From: Flavobacterium glycines
GTDB lineage: Bacteria > Bacteroidota > Bacteroidia > Flavobacteriales > Flavobacteriaceae
Length of the DNA stretch: 64,000 bases
Direction: 5' to 3'
Assembly: GCF_900100165.1 (NCBI RefSeq)
Contig: NZ_FNEO01000010.1
Span: forward strand, 45,841-109,840
The first letter of the stretch is position 1. Every line of letters starts with the position of its first letter. A model generated the notes under the pieces. The model saw only the letters and a list, made by a program, of their open reading frames with translations. It did no database searches and was not told where the DNA came from. The position numbers and the translations under genes are program-made. Below are positions 54,301 through 63,380 of this stretch, one piece after another.

Positions 54301-55320
54301 ATGAAAAAAGTAATTTTTATTTTAGCTCTAGCGCTGACAGGAAGCATGACATTTGCACAAGACACTCCATTAGAAATTTCAGGTTCTGCAGATGTTTACT
54401 ATAAATATGATTTTGCTAAAACAGCAAATATTCCAACTAGTTTTGCTACAGATCAGAATTCAGTGTCTTTAGGGATGATTGATATTGCTTTGAAAAAAAC
54501 TACAGGCAAAACTTCTTTCGTGGGTGAAGTTTCTTTTGGTCCTAGAGGACAGTATCAATCAATTCCAAATGGAGACGGGGTTTCTTCTAATGAAGCAAAT
54601 TCATTCCATATCCAAAATTTGTATGCTACTTATGCAGCTACAGATAAATTAAGTTTCACTGCCGGTTATATGGGAACATTTGTAGGTTATGAGGTGATTT
54701 CTCCGTTGGCAAATTTCCATTATTCAACTTCATATTTGTTTACTAATGGACCATTCCAAAATGCCGGGGTAAAAGCTAATTATGCTATTTCTGATAAAGT
54801 AGGTATTATGGTTGGTGCTTTCAATGATACCTGGAATAATTACAAAGCTAATTCTATAAAGGGATTAAGTACAATAGGTGCTCAATTGTCTTTTGCTCCA
54901 ACAGAAAAAATAAGTACTTATCTTAACTTTATGGATGGGTCAGAGTCTGGAACTATAATTGATTTAACAGCTAGTTTCCAATTGACTGACAAATTCAAAT
55001 TAGGTTTGAATGCTGCTGATTTTAAACATGGAAATGCTTTAGGGTATGATTATACAGGAGTTGCATTATATCCATCAGTAGCTGTAAATGATAGCTTTTC
55101 TTTGGGATTACGTGCTGAATATTTTGATTTTAAAGATTTGTATTTAGCAGATTCTTCTGTAACGGCATTCACTTTGTCAGCTAATTATAAAGTAGGTGGC
55201 TTAACAATTATTCCTGAATTTAGATTAGATTCTGCTAAAGATGATATGTTTGTTGATTCTGATTTAATGCCAACAAAATCTGCTTCTCAATTTACAGTAG
55301 GTGTGGTTTATGGATTCTAA
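54301..55320 (+). CDS. Outer-membrane porin-like beta-barrel protein
   Basis: A 339-residue exported protein. The signal peptide ends at about MTFAQ (20). The mature chain is a series of amphipathic beta strands with even spacing and ends in Phe (VVYGF), the barrel insertion signal. It resembles the DUF1597/BBP2 porin-like family of Bacteroidetes, with ISGSADVYYKYDF at the start. The small size fits a 16-strand-type channel. The substrate is unknown. A long leader and a T-rich upstream region may matter for strong expression. Confidence 0.8.
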   Translation: MKKVIFILALALTGSMTFAQDTPLEISGSADVYYKYDFAKTANIPTSFATDQNSVSLGMIDIALKKTTGKTSFVGEVSFGPRGQYQSIPNGDGVSSNEANSFHIQNLYATYAATDKLSFTAGYMGTFVGYEVISPLANFHYSTSYLFTNGPFQNAGVKANYAISDKVGIMVGAFNDTWNNYKANSIKGLSTIGAQLSFAPTEKISTYLNFMDGSESGTIIDLTASFQLTDKFKLGLNAADFKHGNALGYDYTGVALYPSVAVNDSFSLGLRAEYFDFKDLYLADSSVTAFTLSANYKVGGLTIIPEFRLDSAKDDMFVDSDLMPTKSASQFTVGVVYGF

Positions 55321-55364
55321 GAATTGTCAAAATTCTAAATTTAATAAGTGATAATTTTTTTTTT

Positions 55365-55405
55365 ACTGCCAAGATACAATTCGATTGTGTCTTGGCAGTT
55401 TTTTT
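55365..55405 (+). terminator. Terminator of the porin gene
   Basis: A stem ACTGCCAAGA / TCTTGGCAGT (55365-55374 with 55390-55399), extended inside by ACAAT/ATTGT, is followed by seven T. Confidence 0.9.
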
Positions 55406-55428
55406 ATCAATTAGTCTTAAAAAGAAAA

Positions 55429-55456
55429 GCGCTTCATGAAAAATCGAAAGCGCTTT
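55429..55456 (-). terminator. Terminator of the amidase gene
   Basis: A stem AAAAGCGCTT / AAGCGCTTTT has an A-run that becomes T on the minus strand. It lies just after the amidase stop. Confidence 0.82.
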
Positions 55457-55476
55457 TTTTTGTAAATGATATAATA

Positions 55477-56379
55477 CTATTGTTTTAAATAAATAGAATA
55501 AATAGTGTTTATGGTATTTTGGTCTAAAATAGCATTGGTTTCTTCAGGCATATAATGTAATTTGAAAGCAACTATAGCGGCATTTAAATTTTTAGTATTA
55601 TAACCGATGATTTGTAATGCTAATTCAGGATTAAAATCAAGTGGGGCAAGTGGAAGTATGTCATCTTTCCAAATTCCAAAACCATTTTCGGCTAGTGTTT
55701 TCCAAGGAAACAAAGCACTAGGGTCCTTTTTTCGACTGGGCGCAATGTCTGAATGTCCAATGATGTTTTGAGTAGGGATGTTGTAGTCTTTCTTTAATTT
55801 GCTTAACAAAGCCATTAGACTGGTAATTTGAGCTTCAGAAAAAGGTTCGCGGCCGTTATTGTCTAATTCGATTCCTATAGAAGAGGAATTAATATCTGTG
55901 TTTTTTCCCCATGAACTTATTCCTGCATGCCAGGCGCGTAAATAATCATTTAGCATTTGTACCACATGTCCATCATCAGCAATTACGTAATGGGCACTTA
56001 CCTGAGAGCTTGTTTTTGTAAAAGTCTTAGTTGTTTGTTGGATAGAATCTTGTGCTGTATGATGAATGATGATAAAATTAGGTTTTCGAAGATTGAAATT
56101 TACTGTACTTATCCATTCTGTATGAATTCCATTCTCTAATTTAGTAGAACCTACTTTGAAAATACTGTCTTTAAAAGTGTATAGTTGTTTAGAATACACA
56201 CTGTCAATGTTTATAGTTACTTTGCTTACAATAGGTAGCGGCTCGGGTTCTTTATTAGATATTTGTTCTTTAAAAGTTTTTAATTTGTTATCGTATTCTT
56301 TCTCACTCTTTTTGTACGGATTAGTAGAACATGAAGAAATAATAATGGCCGGGATGATATAACTGAGATGTTTGTTCAT
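55477..56379 (-). CDS. N-acetylmuramoyl-L-alanine amidase (amidase_2), lipoprotein
   Basis: A 300-residue zinc amidase cutting the lactyl-alanine bond of peptidoglycan or muropeptides. The lipobox SSC places the lipidated Cys at residue 17. The amidase core begins FIIIHHTAQDS, with a zinc His. SAHYVIADDGHVVQM and AWHAGISSWG are family segments. The other zinc ligands are in IIGHSDIAPSRKKDPS, where His and Asp are conserved. It is AmpD-like in fold but membrane-tethered, so it likely trims peptidoglycan in the periplasm. A short helical tail follows the catalytic domain. Confidence 0.9.
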   Translation of the reverse strand: MNKHLSYIIPAIIISSCSTNPYKKSEKEYDNKLKTFKEQISNKEPEPLPIVSKVTINIDSVYSKQLYTFKDSIFKVGSTKLENGIHTEWISTVNFNLRKPNFIIIHHTAQDSIQQTTKTFTKTSSQVSAHYVIADDGHVVQMLNDYLRAWHAGISSWGKNTDINSSSIGIELDNNGREPFSEAQITSLMALLSKLKKDYNIPTQNIIGHSDIAPSRKKDPSALFPWKTLAENGFGIWKDDILPLAPLDFNPELALQIIGYNTKNLNAAIVAFKLHYMPEETNAILDQNTINTIYSIYLKQ

Positions 56380-56408
56380 TGCGATGTTTTTTTATTAAAA
56401 AAGGAAAA

Positions 56409-56879
56409 CTATTCGTCTTCCTTCTTCTTTTTCTTTTTATCTTTTTTGTCTTTTCCGCGCTCTTCTTTGAGTGCTTTATATTTTTGTCTCTGTTCTTCGT
56501 TTAGATATTCGTTGACTTTTCGTTCGTTAACTTCAAAAAGCGCCTTAATTTCATCAGACTTTTGTTGTTGACTTAGCTTTTCATCTTTCATTATTGCTGT
56601 TTGCGATTTGATAATGTCGGTATATACATTTGCAATTGCAATAGTTTGTAATTCGTCAAGATTTAATTCCGGTTTTAATTTCTCCATAATCTTGCCTACA
56701 GTTACTTCTACGGGGATTTCTTTTGGCTTTGTGTCGGGTTGACTCATTTGACTCATGCTGTTTCTTCCCATTCCGTAACCGCCGTAGCCGTATCCGTTTC
56801 CATATCCGTATTGGGCAGAAACTGTGTTGAAAGATAGTAGTATTAACGCTATTACAAAGAAAAAAAGTGTCTTGTTCAT
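56409..56879 (-). CDS. Exported helical protein with Gly/Tyr-rich start and Lys-rich tail
   Basis: A 156-residue protein. The signal peptide ends near SAQ (23) and is followed by a Gly-Tyr-rich stretch (YGYGNGYGYGGYG). A helical middle (about 60-140) contains LDELQTIAIANVYTDI and YLNEEQRQKYKAL, which resemble the LTxxQ-type helices of Spy/CpxP-like proteins. A tail of Lys and Glu closes it. It could be a periplasmic chaperone or metal-responsive protein, but the match is weak. It lies 29 bases before the amidase gene, on the same strand and downstream of rimO. Confidence 0.65.
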   Translation of the reverse strand: MNKTLFFFVIALILLSFNTVSAQYGYGNGYGYGGYGMGRNSMSQMSQPDTKPKEIPVEVTVGKIMEKLKPELNLDELQTIAIANVYTDIIKSQTAIMKDEKLSQQQKSDEIKALFEVNERKVNEYLNEEQRQKYKALKEERGKDKKDKKKKKKEDE

Positions 56880-56915
56880 GTTAATTGTTTTTTAAAAAAA
56901 AGCTAAGAATTTATT

Positions 56916-58229
56916 TTATGCAGGTTCTCCGTATAAGTCGAATTCGGTTGCATCGATAATTTTAATCATTGCAAAATCTCCTGTTTTAAGGTAAAATTTA
57001 GAAGCATCAATCAATACTTCATTATCCACATCAGGACTATCAAATTCGGTACGACCTACAAAATGTCCGCCTTCTTTTCTGTCTATGATGCATTTAAATA
57101 CCTGTCCGATTTTTTCCTGATTCAAATCCCATGAAATTTGAGATTGTAATTCCATAATTTCATTGGCACGGGCTTGTTTTACATCGTCAGGAACATCGTC
57201 TTCCAGTAAATAAGCATGAGTGTTTTCTTCGTGAGAATAAGCAAAACATCCCAAACGGTCAAACTTCATTTCCTGAACAAAATCTTTCAAAATTTCGAAA
57301 TCTTCCTGAGTTTCTCCCGGATAACCGACAATTAAAGTGGTACGGATTGCCATTCCGGGCACGGCTGCTCTGAAATCTTTTAATAATTGAGTGGTTTTAG
57401 CCTGAGTAGTTCCGCGGCGCATTGATTTTAAAATAGAATCCGAAATATGCTGTAAAGGAATATCAATGTAATTACAAATTTTAGGTTCGCGTTTCATTAA
57501 TTCTAAAACATCCATTGGGAAACCAGTTGGGAAGGCATAATGTAAACGAATCCATTCGATACCTTCTACTTTAGCTAATGCTTCCAGTAATTCGGCCAGA
57601 TTTCTTTTTTTATAGATATCAAGACCATAATAAGTAAGGTCCTGAGCAATCAAAATCAGTTCTTTCACTCCGTCACGAGCTAAACCTTCGGCTTCTTTTA
57701 CTAATTTTTCAATAGGTTGCGAAACATGTTTTCCACGCATAATAGGAATAGCGCAAAAACTACATGGTCTGTCACAACCTTCGGCAATTTTTAAATAAGC
57801 ATAGTTTTTAGGTGTTGTAGTAAGTCTTTCACCTAATAATTCATGTTTGTAATCGGCACCTAAAGCTTTTAGCAATTGCGGTAATTCGGTAGTTCCAAAA
57901 AACTGATCTATATTAGGAATTTCTTTTTCTAAATCTGGTCGGTATCTTTCCGATAAGCAGCCGGTTACAAAAACTTTGTCAACTAAGCCTTTTTCTTTTT
58001 TGTCAGCATATTCCAATATCATATTTACCGATTCCGCTTTTGCATTATCAATAAATCCACAAGTATTAATTACGATAATATTTCCTTCTCGTTCAACAGG
58101 GGCTTCGTGTTCGACCTCTTTTCCATTGGCACGAAGCTGTCCCATCAAGACCTCGCTATCGTATATGTTTTTTGAACACCCCAGGGTAATAACATTTATT
58201 TTGTTCTTTTTTAAAGACTTAGTTCTCAT
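56916..58229 (-). CDS. rimO: Ribosomal protein S12 methylthiotransferase RimO
   Basis: A 437-residue radical SAM enzyme that adds a methylthio group to Asp of ribosomal protein S12. The UPF0004 domain starts VITLGCSKNIYDSEVLMGQL with three cluster cysteines; NTCGFIDNAK and VTGCLSERY hold the others. The radical SAM site is CDRPCSFC, with standard CX3CX2C spacing. The TRAM domain closes the protein (about 375-437). Length is standard. The two downstream genes on the same strand may share the transcript. Confidence 0.95.
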   Translation of the reverse strand: MRTKSLKKNKINVITLGCSKNIYDSEVLMGQLRANGKEVEHEAPVEREGNIIVINTCGFIDNAKAESVNMILEYADKKEKGLVDKVFVTGCLSERYRPDLEKEIPNIDQFFGTTELPQLLKALGADYKHELLGERLTTTPKNYAYLKIAEGCDRPCSFCAIPIMRGKHVSQPIEKLVKEAEGLARDGVKELILIAQDLTYYGLDIYKKRNLAELLEALAKVEGIEWIRLHYAFPTGFPMDVLELMKREPKICNYIDIPLQHISDSILKSMRRGTTQAKTTQLLKDFRAAVPGMAIRTTLIVGYPGETQEDFEILKDFVQEMKFDRLGCFAYSHEENTHAYLLEDDVPDDVKQARANEIMELQSQISWDLNQEKIGQVFKCIIDRKEGGHFVGRTEFDSPDVDNEVLIDASKFYLKTGDFAMIKIIDATEFDLYGEPA

Positions 58230-58275
58230 AGATTTGTAAATTGGATGGCAAAATTACGTTTTTTTATTCAAATTG

Positions 58276-58293
58276 TCCCGATAGCTATCGGGA
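58276..58293. repeat. Perfect 18-base palindrome TCCCGATAGCTATCGGGA
   Basis: A perfect palindrome in the gap upstream of rimO. The core resembles the CCCGTCCCGATA stem at 11916-11954. It is probably a dispersed repeat, and not clearly a terminator because it has no T-run. Confidence 0.7.
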
Positions 58294-58401
58294 TTGTTGC
58301 CATTTAACTATTTTTTTATAAAGCTATTTGTGTATTGTTCAGGATTATCTCCCGAAGAAAAAAAGATAGGATTTGGGCTTTATTACGACTAAAAAAAATA
58401 A

Positions 58402-58429
58402 CCGTCTTGTTTTTAAAAAGACAAGACGG
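58402..58429 (-). terminator. Terminator of the FadL-type gene
   Basis: A stem CCGTCTTGT / ACAAGACGG (58402-58410 with 58421-58429) is followed on the minus strand by a T-run. Confidence 0.88.
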
Positions 58430-58452
58430 CTGTTTTAATTGTTTTTTAGTAA

Positions 58453-59967
58453 TTATAATTCAAATAACACTGTTAAGGAAACAGTGTTAGTGATGGTATT
58501 AATCTTGGCTCCGTCTGTCAAACCTTTAGTGAAGAATTGTTGTTGCGAATTTCTGTTTGAATGAGCATAAGCTAAATCTAGTTTTGTTCCTCCAAAATTA
58601 TATCCTAAACCAGCTGAAAAACTATTTAAGTCACTTATAATTGATTTGTTGTTGTATGGACTTTCTTCAAAACGATATCCGCCTCTTAGACTAAGTCTTT
58701 CAATCTTATATTCAGCACCTATTCTTACTTCGTTTGTTTTGTTTAGAATTTGACTCATGCTATTGTTTAAGCCTTGATAGTAAGAATCGTATTCCGGTAT
58801 GAATCTGGTATTGCTGTAATTTTTACGACTATAGTCAATATTTATCAATCCTTTTTTTCCAAATACATAAGCGAAACTTCCGGTTATTTTTCCGGGAGTC
58901 TGTAATTTATAAGGGGCATAAACATTAGTGATTTTTTTGTCAATTACTTCTGGATCTAGTTCTCCGGAAGTATTAGCGCTTACGGCAACTAATCTTTGAG
59001 TAAGTTCATCATTTAATTTGTACCAGGTTGGAGATTCGTAAGCAAGACCTATTCGAGCTTCAGGGGTTATTTTTCCAATTACTCCAAGTTGAAATGAAAA
59101 ACCGGAACCGTAAGTATATAAATCATTGTTGAATTGTACTTTGTTTACTCTGTAGCTGTCAGGAGCTGTTGGTAATGGGTTGTTATTGTCTTCATAAAAG
59201 ACGGATGATTGGGTGTAGTCAACAAAGTGTGAGTTTAAGTTGATACCAAGGTAAACTTTATCATTACAGGCGGCGGCTGCGTTAAAGGATAATTTTCCGT
59301 TATATCCATTAGTAATAATGGTGTTTTCTTGGTAATAATTGCCTCCCTCAGCTATATTAGAGATGTATTCGTTCGGGTTTGGGTCGTTGTTTGCCGGATC
59401 AATTATATAGGCATTAAAGCCTAAATAAGCTTGTTGAGAAGCATAGTCTAGATTACCATAATTAGCATTTACAAAACTATTTAAAGGAATGCCGTTGGCA
59501 TACGCCACAAAATAATCCCCAATTGAAGTAGTGGGGTTGATACCGAAAGAGCCAATAGTGTTGTCGAAGTTGTTTTTATTGTCGTAGTTTATAGCTAAGG
59601 AAAATTTATTCCATCCCTCGTTGTTTCTGTTGTTGTTTTTGAAAACAAATACTAATCCGGCTTGGTTGAAGTCGAAAGAATTGTTGTTTTCTGTATTTCT
59701 CGAGCCAAAATAGTTGGAATTATTTTTGGTTGTGGTATTGCTGGCTGTTATGCCCATTTGATTGTTTGCAAATATTGCTGAACCTGCAGGGTTGACATTT
59801 AAGGATGATAAATCGCCTCCTAACGCACCAAATGCTCCACTCATGGCTCTAAATCGAGCAGTTCCGTTTAGGTTTTCCTGACTAAATCGGACTGCATCAG
59901 TAATCTCTTGTGATTGTACTGAGTTGAATGCAAGGCCTGACAGAAATAATAATATGTATTTTTTCAT
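58453..59967 (-). CDS. FadL/OmpP1-type outer-membrane transport protein
   Basis: A 504-residue exported protein (signal peptide to about VQSQ, 20). The mature N-terminus resembles the OmpP1/FadL family: DAVRFSQENLNGTARFRAMSGAFGALGGDLSSLNVNPAGSAIF, with the NPAG motif of the lumen-plug region. A long beta-barrel follows and ends in strands up to LFEL. Relatives carry hydrophobic compounds such as fatty acids and aromatics across the outer membrane, so a link to the fad genes at 12-24 kb is possible but not shown. It is directly downstream of a Tyr-rich lipoprotein gene (30 bases). Confidence 0.85.
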   Translation of the reverse strand: MKKYILLFLSGLAFNSVQSQEITDAVRFSQENLNGTARFRAMSGAFGALGGDLSSLNVNPAGSAIFANNQMGITASNTTTKNNSNYFGSRNTENNNSFDFNQAGLVFVFKNNNRNNEGWNKFSLAINYDNKNNFDNTIGSFGINPTTSIGDYFVAYANGIPLNSFVNANYGNLDYASQQAYLGFNAYIIDPANNDPNPNEYISNIAEGGNYYQENTIITNGYNGKLSFNAAAACNDKVYLGINLNSHFVDYTQSSVFYEDNNNPLPTAPDSYRVNKVQFNNDLYTYGSGFSFQLGVIGKITPEARIGLAYESPTWYKLNDELTQRLVAVSANTSGELDPEVIDKKITNVYAPYKLQTPGKITGSFAYVFGKKGLINIDYSRKNYSNTRFIPEYDSYYQGLNNSMSQILNKTNEVRIGAEYKIERLSLRGGYRFEESPYNNKSIISDLNSFSAGLGYNFGGTKLDLAYAHSNRNSQQQFFTKGLTDGAKINTITNTVSLTVLFEL

Positions 59968-59997
59968 CGTAGTATTTTTTAGTTTTAAGTCGCTGTT

Positions 59998-60927
59998 TTA
60001 TCTTCTGCTTCCTCCGGCTGATCTTGAGCCACCGCCGCCGCCGCTGTTTCCGCCACCACCATAAGATCGGCCACTGCTTTCACCGCCATATGAAGGACTG
60101 CTGTAGGATCTTGAAGGAGTGTAGCTTTCGCTTCTTGAATAAGTTCTGCTTTGTTGGTTGTCATTGTTTTGATATTGAGAACTACTTCTTCTGTTAGTGG
60201 TTGATTGGGTGTTGCTGGAATTGTTATATGTTCTCGAGTTTGTGAATACAGGAGTTCTGCTGCTGGTAGAGTAGTTTCTTGTTGGTGTGTAATTTCTTGT
60301 TGGAGAAGAGTAATTGCTGTAGTTTGAGTATGAGGTTGTTGATCCTCTTCGGCTTGGGTTATAAGAGTAGTTTCTGCGGTTTCCGTAGTTGTTGTTTCCG
60401 TAGTAATAATAATTGTTGTATCCGTAATATGGATAGTTCCAATAACTATTATAGTAAGGATAATAATTATATCCCCAATTATTCCATCCAAAGCCATAAT
60501 TAAAGCCCCAGCTGTTCAAGCCCCAACCATAAGAATAAGGATAACCCCATCCTGAATATCCAAATCCATAATTTAATCCCCAATAATTAGGGTAGATATT
60601 AATGTCTGCTTTGGTGTAGTTATTTCCCCAGTCACCATAGCTGGAGTATGAGTTGTTGTCTTTGGAGTCTAAATCGCTGTAACTGTCTATATCAGTGAAT
60701 ACTTCAGGTGATTGATTGTCTTTTTGCAGTGAATTAAAATAATCTTTATAATAATTGCCTGATGGAGTATTTTGTTCTGCATATCTGTTGTTAGAAGTAG
60801 AATAAATTCCGTCATTTTCATAATAAGAGCTATTTTGAAAAGAACCACAAGAAACCATGAAAAGGCTTAGTAATCCAAGGTAAAGAAAATTAGGCGCTTT
60901 TTGGGATGAAAAAATATTAGTTTTCAT
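59998..60927 (-). CDS. Low-complexity lipoprotein rich in Tyr, Asn, Gly and Ser
   Basis: A 309-residue exported protein. The lipobox MVSC gives a lipidated Cys27. Residues from about 110 to 180 are Tyr-Asn-Gly-Trp rich, with WGLNYGFGYSGWG- and YYGYNNYYYYG-like runs. The C-terminal third is Ser-Arg-Thr-Tyr rich and ends Gly-Gly-Ser. No catalytic motif is visible. Such stretches suggest a disordered or sticky surface protein, perhaps with amyloid or matrix character; this is inference from composition. A second long frame inside it (59985-60497) is a shadow of this gene. It lies 30 bases upstream of the FadL-type gene on the same strand. Confidence 0.7.
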   Translation of the reverse strand: MKTNIFSSQKAPNFLYLGLLSLFMVSCGSFQNSSYYENDGIYSTSNNRYAEQNTPSGNYYKDYFNSLQKDNQSPEVFTDIDSYSDLDSKDNNSYSSYGDWGNNYTKADINIYPNYWGLNYGFGYSGWGYPYSYGWGLNSWGFNYGFGWNNWGYNYYPYYNSYWNYPYYGYNNYYYYGNNNYGNRRNYSYNPSRRGSTTSYSNYSNYSSPTRNYTPTRNYSTSSRTPVFTNSRTYNNSSNTQSTTNRRSSSQYQNNDNQQSRTYSRSESYTPSRSYSSPSYGGESSGRSYGGGGNSGGGGGSRSAGGSRR

Positions 60928-60944
60928 ATCTGTTGGGTTTTTTA

Positions 60945-60975
60945 TTGTTGCACATTACAAAAATAGTTAGTTTTG
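60945..60975 (+). promoter_or_regulatory. Promoter of proS
   Basis: TTG (60945-60947), 20 bases, then TAGTTTTG (60968-60975). The start would be near 60982, about 47 bases before the ATG. A -7 box for the divergent lipoprotein gene (TATTTTTG, minus, 60958-60965) lies just inside, so the two promoters overlap. Confidence 0.55.
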
Positions 60976-61028
60976 CCAAACTATTTAGTTAAATAATATA
61001 AAACAAAATTTGTGCCAAAATATTCAAT

Positions 61029-62507
61029 ATGAGTAAGAACCTTACTACACGATCAGAAGATTATTCGAAATGGTATAATGAGCTGGTTGTAAAAGCTGAT
61101 TTAGCCGAAAATTCAGGAGTTAGAGGCTGTATGGTTATCAAACCTTACGGTTATGCTATTTGGGAAAAAATGCAAGCTGAATTAGACAGGATGTTTAAAG
61201 AGACAGGACATCAAAATGCTTATTTTCCATTATTTGTTCCTAAAAGTATGTTTGAAGCCGAGGAAAAAAATGCCGAAGGTTTTGCGAAAGAATGTGCTGT
61301 AGTGACACATTACAGATTAAAAAATGATCCTGATAAACCAGGAAAATTAATTGTGGATCCAAATGCTAAGTTAGAGGAAGAGCTTATAGTTCGTCCTACA
61401 AGTGAAGCAATTATTTGGTCTACTTATAAAGGTTGGGTGCAGTCTTATAGAGATTTACCTTTATTGATTAATCAATGGGCTAATGTGGTTCGTTGGGAAA
61501 TGCGTACGCGTTTGTTTTTAAGAACAGCTGAGTTTTTATGGCAGGAAGGTCACACTGCTCATGCTACAAGAAAAGAGGCTATAGAGGAATCAGAGAAAAT
61601 GATGAGTGTATATGCTGATTTTGTTCAGAATTTTATGGCAATTCCTGTTGTTAAGGGGTTGAAAACAGAAACAGAGCGTTTTGCCGGTGCTGAGGAAACT
61701 TATTGTATTGAGGCTTTGATGCAGGATGGAAAAGCGCTTCAGGCAGGGACATCTCACTTTTTAGGACAAAATTTTGCGGAAGCTTTTGATGTGAAATTTG
61801 CTAATGCCGAAGGAAAACAGGAATATGTGTGGGGGACTTCGTGGGGAGTTTCTACCCGATTGATGGGGGCTTTAGTAATGACGCATTCGGATGACCAGGG
61901 ATTGGTATTGCCTCCTAATTTAGCTCCAATACAAGTAGTGATTGTTCCTATATATAAAACAGATGAGCAATTAGCGCAAATAATGCAGGAAGTAGAGAAG
62001 TTGATTGCTGATTTACGAAAACTTCGTATTTCGGTTAAATTTGATGACAGAACTACGCAAAAACCAGGGTTTAAATTTGCTGAGTGGGAGTTAAAAGGAG
62101 TTCCTGTACGAATTGCTGTTGGTCCAAAAGATCTTGAAAATGGAACTTATGAGGTGGCAAGAAGAGACACTTTGACAAAAGAAGTGAAGTCTAAAGAAGG
62201 AATTGCGACATTTATAAGTGATTTATTAGGTCAAATTCAGGAAGATTTGTTTAACAAGGCATTAAATTACAGAGAAAGTCATATTACCGAGGTAAATAGT
62301 TTTGAAGAGTTTAAAGATGTTTTGGAAAACAAAGGAGGCTTTGTATCAGCTCATTGGGATGGTACGGCTGAGACTGAAGAGAAAATTAAAGAGTTGACGA
62401 AAGCAACTATCAGATGTATTCCTTTGGATGGTGTAGAAGAGGCGGGAAGCTGTGTGTTTACTGGGAAAATGTCAAATAGAAGAGTGTTTTTTGCGAAGGC
62501 ATATTAA
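61029..62507 (+). CDS. proS: Prolyl-tRNA synthetase
   Basis: A 492-residue class II synthetase charging tRNA-Pro. RGCMVIKPYGYAIWEKMQ is motif 1. Motif 2 is in VVRWEMRTRLFLRTAEFLWQEGHTAH. GTSWGVSTRLMGALVMTHSDDQG is motif 3, and the anticodon-binding domain with PIQVVIVPIY follows. It lacks the Ala-editing INS domain, so it is the shorter eukaryote/archaeon-like ProS type, usual in Bacteroidetes. The three tRNA-Glu genes follow. Confidence 0.96.
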   Translation: MSKNLTTRSEDYSKWYNELVVKADLAENSGVRGCMVIKPYGYAIWEKMQAELDRMFKETGHQNAYFPLFVPKSMFEAEEKNAEGFAKECAVVTHYRLKNDPDKPGKLIVDPNAKLEEELIVRPTSEAIIWSTYKGWVQSYRDLPLLINQWANVVRWEMRTRLFLRTAEFLWQEGHTAHATRKEAIEESEKMMSVYADFVQNFMAIPVVKGLKTETERFAGAEETYCIEALMQDGKALQAGTSHFLGQNFAEAFDVKFANAEGKQEYVWGTSWGVSTRLMGALVMTHSDDQGLVLPPNLAPIQVVIVPIYKTDEQLAQIMQEVEKLIADLRKLRISVKFDDRTTQKPGFKFAEWELKGVPVRIAVGPKDLENGTYEVARRDTLTKEVKSKEGIATFISDLLGQIQEDLFNKALNYRESHITEVNSFEEFKDVLENKGGFVSAHWDGTAETEEKIKELTKATIRCIPLDGVEEAGSCVFTGKMSNRRVFFAKAY

Positions 62508-62534
62508 AAAAAAATATTTTTTTTGCATCAGCTC

Positions 62535-62564
62535 TTGCGGAATTAAAAAACAGTTGTATCTTTG
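62535..62564 (+). promoter_or_regulatory. Promoter of the tRNA-Glu cluster
   Basis: TTG (62535-62537), 19 bases, then TATCTTTG (62557-62564): an exact match to the Bacteroidetes consensus. The start would be near 62571, 34 bases before the first tRNA. Confidence 0.85.
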
Positions 62565-62604
62565 CAACCGCAATACAGAAACGCACTGTGATATGTAACG
62601 CAAT

Positions 62605-62676
62605 GGTCCGTTCGTCTATCGGTTAGGACGCCAGGTTTTCATCCTGGTAAGGGGGGTTCGATTCCCCCACGGACTA
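62605..62676 (+). tRNA. tRNA-Glu (anticodon TTC), copy 1
   Basis: A 72-base cloverleaf: acceptor GGTCCGT / ACGGACT, anticodon stem CCAGG / CCTGG with loop TTTTCAT, and T-arm with GGTTCGATTCC. It is identical to copy 2. CCA is not encoded. Confidence 0.97.
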
Positions 62677-62717
62677 CAAAGAATTGAAATATTGTTCATA
62701 AAAATTATAAGGGATTT

Positions 62718-62789
62718 GGTCCGTTCGTCTATCGGTTAGGACGCCAGGTTTTCATCCTGGTAAGGGGGGTTCGATTCCCCCACGGACTA
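62718..62789 (+). tRNA. tRNA-Glu (anticodon TTC), copy 2
   Basis: Identical to copy 1 over all 72 bases, 41 bases downstream of it. A recent tandem duplication is likely. Confidence 0.97.
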
Positions 62790-62835
62790 CAAAGTTAATC
62801 TTGAATTAGATTCTTAACTTTCTTAGAGGGATAAT

Positions 62836-62907
62836 GGTCCGTTCGTCTAGGGGTTAGGACGCCAGGTTTTCATCCTGGTAACAGGGGTTCGATTCCCCTA
62901 CGGACTA
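62836..62907 (+). tRNA. tRNA-Glu (anticodon TTC), copy 3
   Basis: The same anticodon arm, but the D-loop (AGGGG in place of ATCGG) and the T-arm (CAGGGG / CCCCTA) differ by compensating changes, so the stems still pair. It is a separate isoacceptor copy. Confidence 0.97.
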
Positions 62908-63071
62908 CTAAATTAGTTGTGAAATAGTTTTATGAAACAAATGTTAAGTGTCTCTGATGTTTGTTTTATTAGTTAAAACCAAAGTGATTGCGTTTTTTTA
63001 TGTGGTTGTGGGAGGTTTTTCTTTTTAAACTAATAATTTAAAATAATTATTACAATTAAAAAAAAATTAAA

Positions 63072-63323
63072 ATGGCAAATCATAAGTCAGCTTTAAAAAG
63101 AATTAGAAGCAACGAGAAAAAAAGAGTATTAAATAGATACCAACATAAAACTACACGTAATGCTATTAAAGCACTTCGTTTAGCGACTGATAAAGTAGAT
63201 GCTGTTGCTAAATTGTCAAATGTAATCTCTATGATTGATAAGTTAGCTAAAAAGAATGTTATTCATTCTAACAAGGCTTCTAACTTGAAATCTAAATTAA
63301 CTAAGTTTGTTAATAAATTGTAA
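63072..63323 (+). CDS. rpsT: 30S ribosomal protein S20
   Basis: An 83-residue basic helical ribosomal protein. MANHKSALKRIRSNEKKRVLN is the S20 start, and KKNVIHSNKASNLKSKL its closing helix. Length is normal. It is a single gene with an AT-rich leader and its own terminator; in other bacteria S20 controls its own translation, which cannot be seen here. Confidence 0.96.
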   Translation: MANHKSALKRIRSNEKKRVLNRYQHKTTRNAIKALRLATDKVDAVAKLSNVISMIDKLAKKNVIHSNKASNLKSKLTKFVNKL

Positions 63324-63349
63324 TTAGGCAATTTTTAGATATTAAAAAA

Positions 63350-63380
63350 CCTTCTTTTTAAGAAGGCTTTTTTTTTTTTT
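63350..63380 (+). terminator. Terminator of rpsT
   Basis: A short stem CCTTCTT / AAGAAGG (63350-63356 with 63360-63366) is followed by a long T-run. Confidence 0.88.

Noticed and set aside
58276..58293. Palindrome TCCCGATAGCTATCGGGA as a terminator or operator of rimO
   Set aside because: It has no T-run, and resembles a repeat core seen elsewhere in the window, so a dispersed repeat is simpler.
59985..60497. A 170-codon frame on the minus strand rich in Thr, Ile and His
   Set aside because: It overlaps the lipoprotein gene in another frame, has a composition typical of a shifted Tyr/Asn/Gly-rich sequence, and lacks a promoter or family match.
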